A DNA stretch of 64,000 bases from Anaeramoeba ignava (taxonomy: Eukaryota > Metamonada > Anaeramoebidae). The stretch is from the NCBI GenBank assembly GCA_028826165.1, contig JAPDFW010000070.1, positions 22,501-86,500 on the forward strand. The letters run 5' to 3'. Below the pieces are notes generated by a model. That model was not told where the DNA came from, did no database searches, and worked only from the letters and a program-made list of their open reading frames with translations. The position numbers and the translations under genes are program-made. Shown in pieces: positions 58,033 to 64,000 of the stretch (position 1 is its first letter; every line of letters begins with the position of its first letter).

Positions 58033-60322
58033 TCAAAAAATGAAACAATTTTCTTTTTCTTTTTTGTTTGTTATTTTCTTTCTTTCATTCATTTCAAATT
58101 TAATAAATTCTTTTCTTAATAAATCAAATAAATTTGGATGTGTTTGATTTAATTGAAAATAATCAATTCCAGTTTCTATTTCATTAAGAATTTCTTTTGT
58201 AATTTTGATTTTATTTTCATTTTCATTTTGATTTTCATTTTGATTTTCATTTTGATTTTGATTTTCAATTTGATTTTGAATTTGATTTTGATTTTGATTT
58301 TCAATTTGATTTTGATTTTCAATTTGATTTTGATTTTGATTTTGAATTTGATTTTGATTTTTTTGATTTTGATTTTGATTTTGATTTTGATTTTGATTTT
58401 GATTTTGAATTTGATTTTGATTTTGATTTTGATTTTGATTTTGAATTTGAATTTGATTTTGATTTTCAATTTGATTTTGATTTTGATTTTCATTTTCATT
58501 TTCATTTTGATTTTCATTTTGATTTTCAATTTGATTTTGATTTTGATTTTGATTTTGATTTTGATTTTGATTTTGATTTTGATTTTGGATTTGATTTTGA
58601 TTTTGATTTTGATTTTGAATTTGATTTTGATTAATTAATTCATTATAATCATCAATTTCAATAATTTCTTTTGTAATTTGTTTTGTATTATCAAAATATT
58701 CTAATATTTCAAATTTTTCTTCATTTAATTCTTGATAATCATTAACTTGAATAATTTCTTTTGTAATTTGAATTTCATCTTTAATTTGATTTGAATAAAT
58801 CCAATATTCAAATATTTGAAATGATTTATTACTTAATTCACTATAATCTGTAACTTTATTTGAAGTATCATTTGTTACAGATAAAAACATTCCTCGATAT
58901 AATTCACTTCTCATTATTAATATTAATTTTGGAAATTTATATTGTTTTTCTTTTCTTTCAATAATAAAATCTTTTTCATTTTCATTTTCATTTTCATTTA
59001 AATAAATTCTTTTCATTGTTTCTTCAATTTTTTCATTTGAATTTATAATTTCTTTAATTTCAGAATATAATTTTGGATTTATTTTGGAATTGTTTGAATA
59101 AATCATTTCAAATATTTGATTTGATTCTTTAATTGATTTATTTGAAATAATTTCTTGAAGTTTTTCAATTTGATTTTGATTTTGATTTAATCTATATTTC
59201 AATATTAATTTATGAGCTTCAATTATTTCTCCATTTTCGGTTTTAAATGAAATATTACAAAATTCTTTTCTTCTAAATAATTTTATCAAATCTTCTTCAA
59301 GATTGGAAAAAGAAGGAGGAGAATAATAAAGAAATGATTTGTTATATCCACAAGAAATATGATAATTAGAAATATCTTCATTAAATCTTAATTTAGGAAG
59401 TTCAATTTGAATTGGAATTAATTGATTTTGTATCTCCAGTTCCTAATTGACCATATCTAAATCCTATTAATTTCTAAAATCAAAGTATGAGAATCTCCAA
59501 CAGAAAAACCAAGAATATTATCATTTTCAAATAAAGATGATTTGATTTCAGTAAATTCATACTTTCATTTTGCCAAGTCCATTACATGAATAAAGTTTTC
59601 TTTTTGGATTTTGATTTTCATTTCAATCAACATTATTGAATGAAATCCACATTGAATATCAATTATTTTACCTTTTGGAATATTTCGGATTTTGGTTAAT
59701 TTTTGGATTTTTTCATCCAAATAATTCTTGATTTGAATTTAAAAGAAAAACATGTTTGAAGAATTTCCTGAAAATATTTTAGAAACATTTTTCATCATTA
59801 AAATTGGTTTTTCTGTTGACCATTTTGATTTGAACCAATTCCATAAACATTTTGATTTGAAGTTAATAAGTAAATTGAATATTTTCCAGAAACAATATCT
59901 TCAATTATTCTATCATTTGTATCTTCAATTAATGATGAAATATTGATAAATTTATTTGGATTTTTTGAATTAGAATAAGATATGTGACGAAATACATTTC
60001 CTTCTTTTGTTAAAATAGCTTCATTTTGCCAACCAATAGTTACTTTTTGAATATTTTTAATTTGTATTTTTTCAAGATTTTCATTTGAATCTTCTTCATT
60101 TAAATATTTTATTGCTTTTCCATTTTCAAAAAGGAAAATTGTTGAAAAGAAACCTGATGAAATTTGTTTAATTTGTTTTTCATTTTCATTTTCATTTTCA
60201 TTTTCATTTTCATTTTCATTTTCATTTTCAAATTTAAATTGAATTGGTTTTGTTATTTTATTTGGTTCATTTTTGATAAGAATTGGCTTTTCATTTGCAC
60301 CAAAAAATATAATTTCATTCAT
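58033..60322 (-). pseudogene. RCC1-BTB protein, copy 2 (RCC1 part decayed, BTB part open)
   Basis: A paralogue of copy 1. The N-terminal frame (60322-59798) encodes RCC1 repeats and then is lost. Between ~59800 and 59300 it lacks several blocks of 5-45 nt that copy 1 still has, such as the GCGDNHWGQLGLGY blade, most of GYYQY and YEDTY. The frame is open again from 59289 to the TGA at 58033: both BTB domains ([23 protein letters not shown]), the duplicated helical module, a long Asn-Gln run and the C-terminus ENCFIF. It keeps GDSHTLIL, which copy 1 has lost, so lesions are partly independent. The intact 418-codon 3' part could still make a BTB protein if transcribed from an internal start. Confidence 0.75.
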
Positions 60323-60651
60323 TTTTGAAAAGTAAAAAAATGAAAAAAATAATTTTGGAATTTTAATTTTAATTATTAATTTTTAATTTTGATTTTGATT
60401 TTGATTTTGATTTTGATTTTAATTTTAATTTAATTTTAATTTTAATTTTAATTTTGATTTTGATTTTGATTTTGATTTTAATTTTTATTTTAATTTTGAT
60501 TTTAATTTTAATTTTAATTTTGATTTTAATTTTAATTTTGATTTTAATTTTAATTTTGATTTTCATTTTAATTTGAATTTTGATTTTAATTTTAATTTTA
60601 ATTTTGATTTTGATTTTGATTTTGATTTTGATTTTGATTTTTTTTTGGGGA
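60323..60651. repeat. GATTTT/AATTTT hexamer spacer
   Basis: After a short stretch matching the copy 1 5' flank, 60385-60640 is tandem GATTTT and AATTTT. It separates RCC1-BTB copy 2 from the 3' end of the FG-GAP/FN3 gene, both on the minus strand. Confidence 0.8.
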
Positions 60652-63247
60652 TTAAAGATCTAAATCAGTATGAAGTTCTTTTTCATGCATAATTTCTTTA
60701 ATAACTTGTTTTTTTCTTTTTTTCTTATATAAAATAATTGCTAAAATAATTGCCGAAATAACAGCAACTGGAACAATTATTCCAACAGTTATTGTTGTTG
60801 TGTTTGAATTGATGTTGTTGAATTAGTTCCTGAATATTCATTAAATGAACAATTTAAATCAGCTGATGAATAAACTGAAATTTCATAATATTCTCCTCCT
60901 TTTAATCCTGAAGTAATTGAATAATAAGGAATTAAATTTGTTAAACAAATTGAAGTTAAATTATAAGTAAATGAATATCCTTTTAATCCACTTGATAAAA
61001 TTAATGGATCCCAAGTACAAATAAATCCATTAATTAATGAATAACAACTTAATGAAGTAATATTTCCTAATTTAGCTCTTATTGAAATAATTGAACTAGG
61101 TAATCCTAAATATGGTGTTTCACAATTTAAATCTGTACATCCTCGAATTGAAATATTATATTCAATATTTCCTGATATTTCACTTATTATTCCAATTACT
61201 TCATTTCCACTTAAATCAAGAGATGTGAATTTTTGCCAATTTGTTCCATTATTAAGTGAAATTGAATAATTATTTGCATTTGCTAATTTTGTGAAATTAA
61301 ATTCAATTTCTTCAATTTTGGAAATTGTTTCATAAATTATTGGAGCAGTTAAATTATCAGTTATAATTGAAATTGATGAAATATCTCCACATTTTCCATT
61401 TGAATTACATGCTGAAACATTGATTTGATATTCTTGATTTGGGAATTGAGCTGTGAATTGTTGATTTGATGATGTTGGTTGATAATTTCCTGAATCATTT
61501 TGAGAAATTGATTGATAAGTAAAATTATAATAAAATGGAATTGAACAATTAATTGGTTGATTCCAATTACAATTAATATCGACTAACTTTGAAATTGAAC
61601 ATGAAAAATTTGTAACTTCTCCAAAAAATAACGAAATAGATGACTCAACAAGTTCTCCTTTATCATCTCCTTCACATTCTTGTGTTCTACATCCACAAAT
61701 TGAAACATTATAATCATTGTCACATTCTAAATTATTCAAAAGATAGGAAAGTGAAGAATTATCAACTGAAATGAAAGATATTGAATCAGGTTCAGATTGA
61801 ATGAAATAAGAAAGATTATAATGATTAAGATGAGCAATTCCTTCATTGATTTGAACATTTGGATAATTCCAAGTAACATTAATTGAATAATTTGTAGGAT
61901 TTAATAAATGAAAACCTTTTACAGAATCAATTTTTGTTGTTAAATTAATGAAAGAAGAAGATTCACCACATTTCATTGTTGAAACATCACAAGCTTTGAT
62001 TTGAATTGAATAATATTCATTCCCAGTAATATTATCATAAAATGAAGAATTAAATTGTTGATAATAAACATTCTCATATTCAAGAATTGGAGAATCAATA
62101 TCAATCCAATCATATCCATAATTAATTTGATACTCCACAGTTCTGAAAAATTCAATTTTATCCCAATAGCAATCAAATAATGAAAACAAAGATGAACAAT
62201 TAACAATATTAACTTGAGGAACTAAATGAGTTTCATAAACAAATGTTTGATTTTCATAAGGAGATCCAATAACAGTAAAATTCCCATAATTTGAAACACT
62301 CCATCCAAAATATTGAGTTGATTCATTAAAGATTTTCTCTTCATTCCAGTTTGTTCCATTATATCTGTAAGCAAATACTTGATTTGAATTAATTCATACA
62401 AGATTTGTTCTTGATTCCAATTTGTTCCATTATATCTGTAAACAACTGCTTGATTTGAATTAGTTCCAATAACAATAGCATTTTGATAAATTGAAACACT
62501 TTCTCCAAAACCTGGAATTGAAGATTCATTCAAAATTTGTTCAAGATTCCAAATTGATCCATTATATCTGTAAACATAGACCTGCTTTGGACCAGGTGCT
62601 CCAACGACAAGAACATCTTCATAAATTGAAAGAGAAAATCCAAAATAATTAGCAACTCCTTGGAAATGTTTCTCAAGATTCCAGTTTGTTCCATTATATC
62701 TGTAAACACATACTTGATATCCATAATAACTTCCAACTCCAATAGCGTTTCCATAAACTGTAACAAGATATCCAAAATATGGGATTGAAGGTTCACTCAA
62801 AATTTGTTCAAGATTCCAAATTGTTCCATTATATCTGTAAACATATACTTCATTTTCGAAATCAGCCCCAGCAACAATAACACCTTCATAAACTGAAACA
62901 GATATTCCAAAATTTTGAGCTGATTCACTTAAAATTTGTTCAAGTTCAAAATTTGTTCCATTATATCTGTAAACAAATACTTGATTTGAGAGTAAAGTTC
63001 CGAAATATCCTGAACCTGAAAAATTCGTTAATAAATTCCAAATCCAAGCTTCATCTGGGGTAGAATAATATCTTGTTGTTTCTGTTAATAATCTTTTTGT
63101 TTCTATTTCTTGAATTATTTTGGAAATTGAATTTTGTTGATTTTGATTTTGATATTGATTTTGATATTGATTTTGATATTGATTTTGAATTGGTTGAATG
63201 AGGAAAATATTGAAAATTACGAAAAAAAAAAAAACATTTGATTTCAT
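60652..63247 (-). CDS. Secreted/membrane protein: FG-GAP-like propeller, FN3 domains, one TM helix; two frame breaks
   Basis: A signal peptide (MKSNVFFFFVIFNIFLI, start 63247) and Gln-Asn linker are followed by five to six ~50-residue repeats, VYRYNGTNWNLEQIL then FGxSVSIYxNxIVIG, like the FG-GAP blades of integrin-alpha propellers. Near 62395 the last blade has lost ~25 residues and the frame shifts; it continues as VFAYRYNGTNWNEEK into an open frame (62189-60789) of ~5 FN3-like domains rich in Asn-glycosylation sites and paired Cys (VTWNYPNV, YNVSICGC, FTYQSISQ, YEISVYSS). A second shift near 60810 leads to the TM segment VGIIVPVAVISAIILAIILY, a KKKRKK stop-transfer and a ~25-residue tail ending at 60652. 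It is probably a cell-surface adhesion or recognition protein. The two breaks make it either a recent pseudogene or a mis-assembled repeat gene. Confidence 0.7.
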
Positions 63248-63550
63248 TTTTGATTTTATTTGCTATTTTCAATTTGTTTACGTTTTTTTTTTTAATCTTA
63301 AATGATTTTTCTTACTTTGTTTTTGAAAAAGGAGAATGAGAAAGAAAAATGATTAATTTTTTTTTGATTTTTTTTTATTCTTTTTTTAATCCCCAAACCA
63401 AAATGAATTAAAAATGATCGATTCCTACCTCAATTTTAATTTTAATTTTAATTTTAATTTTAATTTTTAATTTTGATTTTAATTTTGATTTTGATTTTGA
63501 TTTTGATTTTGATTTTGATTTTGATTTTAATTTTAATTTTAATTTTAATT
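63248..63550. repeat. Leader region and GATTTT/AATTTT spacer
   Basis: Positions 63248-63400 are A/T-run DNA upstream of the FG-GAP/FN3 start. Positions 63434-63550 are AATTTT and GATTTT hexamers matching 54400-54550. Confidence 0.7.
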
Positions 63551-64000
63551 TTAATTTTGATTATTAAATTTGTTAATTAATAAATCAATTAAATTTGGAT
63601 TTGTTTGATTTAATTGAAAATAATCAATTCCAGTTTCTAATTCATCAATAATTTCTTGTGTAATTTGAATATCTTCTTTAATTTGATTTGAATAAATCCA
63701 ATATTCAAATATTTGAAATGATTTATTACTTAATTCACTATAATCTGTAACTTTATTAGATTTATCTTCAGTTACAGATAAAAACATTCCTCGATATAAT
63801 TCACTTCTCATTATTAATATTAATTTAGGAAATTTATATTGTTTTTCTTTTCTTTCAATTATAAAATCTTTTTCATTTTCATTTTCATTTTCATTTAAAT
63901 AAATTCTTTTCATTGTTTCTTCAATTTTTTCATTTGAATTTATAATTTCTTTAATTTCAGAATATAATTTTGGATTTATTATTCTGTTTGAATAAATCAT
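63551..64000 (-). CDS. RCC1-BTB protein, copy 3 (partial, runs off the window)
   Basis: The 3' 150 codons of a third family member, open to the window end. It contains the inter-BTB segment [36 protein letters not shown]-2 with [15 protein letters not shown], and the short C-terminus LIDLLINKFNNQN. It lacks the duplicated helical module and Asn-Gln tract of copies 1 and 2, so it belongs to the short subtype. Whether the 5' part is intact cannot be seen. Confidence 0.85.
   Translation of the reverse strand: MIYSNRIINPKLYSEIKEIINSNEKIEETMKRIYLNENENENEKDFIIERKEKQYKFPKLILIMRSELYRGMFLSVTEDKSNKVTDYSELSNKSFQIFEYWIYSNQIKEDIQITQEIIDELETGIDYFQLNQTNPNLIDLLINKFNNQN

Noticed and set aside
1-64000. Telomere or centromere assignment for the AT arrays
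   Set aside because: Arrays are short, diverse and interleaved with expressed-looking genes; no G-rich telomeric unit is present.

Overview
This is eukaryotic nuclear DNA from an extremely AT-rich, intron-bearing protist. Introns are GT-AG, and TAA and TGA both end reading frames, so the standard code fits. Gene content is typical of a free-living protist: cohesin RAD21, a Rab GTPase, ISCU, a CEP44-like centriole protein, the GARP subunit VPS52, UBR4, phospholipase B-like proteins, ankyrin, BTB and RCC1 families, and a C2/transglutaminase-like protein of the CC2D2A/CEP76 type. A metamonad-like amoeboflagellate such as Anaeramoeba would fit the BTB/RCC1/ankyrin expansion, the Asn/Gln/Glu hexamer repeats and the base composition. 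That is inference, not proof.

Layout. 0-12.5 kb: RAD21 (+, 5' end outside or unresolved), a CH-like/PH-like large protein (+), a Rab with five exons (-), and a degenerate protein kinase (-), separated by 11-bp-period AT arrays. 12.7-18.6 kb: ISCU, CEP44-like and VPS52, all +. 18.7-29.1 kb: an ankyrin-FN3 protein (-) and two nearly identical five-exon phospholipase B-like genes (-) separated by an ~85-bp satellite of about 20 copies. 29.2-36.7 kb: a UBR4 homologue (+) that holds only the C-terminal half of the family. 36.7-38.5 kb: an 11-bp array. 38.6-45.6 kb: an ankyrin-BTB protein (+), a membrane-anchored acid lipase (-) and a small unknown gene (-). 46.4-51.7 kb: a seven-exon C2-C2-transglutaminase-like gene (+) whose first coding exon is 7 nt. 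52-64 kb: on the minus strand, a cluster of RCC1-BTB gene copies (two decayed, one fragment, one running off the end) with a BTB-TLDc gene and an FG-GAP/FN3 membrane protein between them.

Two genome-wide habits stand out. Long introns and spacers are filled by one locally homogeneous 6-, 11-, 12- or 15-bp repeat each, and the same hexamers appear inside exons as Asn-Gln, Asn-Glu or Asn-Thr runs. Most start codons are preceded, in the sense direction, by a T-rich leader with interspersed CAT (TTTTTCATTTTT-like). Several genes carry single-nucleotide frame breaks. Some lie in A-runs and could be assembly errors; others, shared by paralogues, look like real decay.

I found no tRNA, rRNA, CRISPR array, or transposon with a recognisable transposase or reverse transcriptase. 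Exon borders were read by eye from GT-AG signals, reading phase and family similarity recalled from memory; no database search was run.
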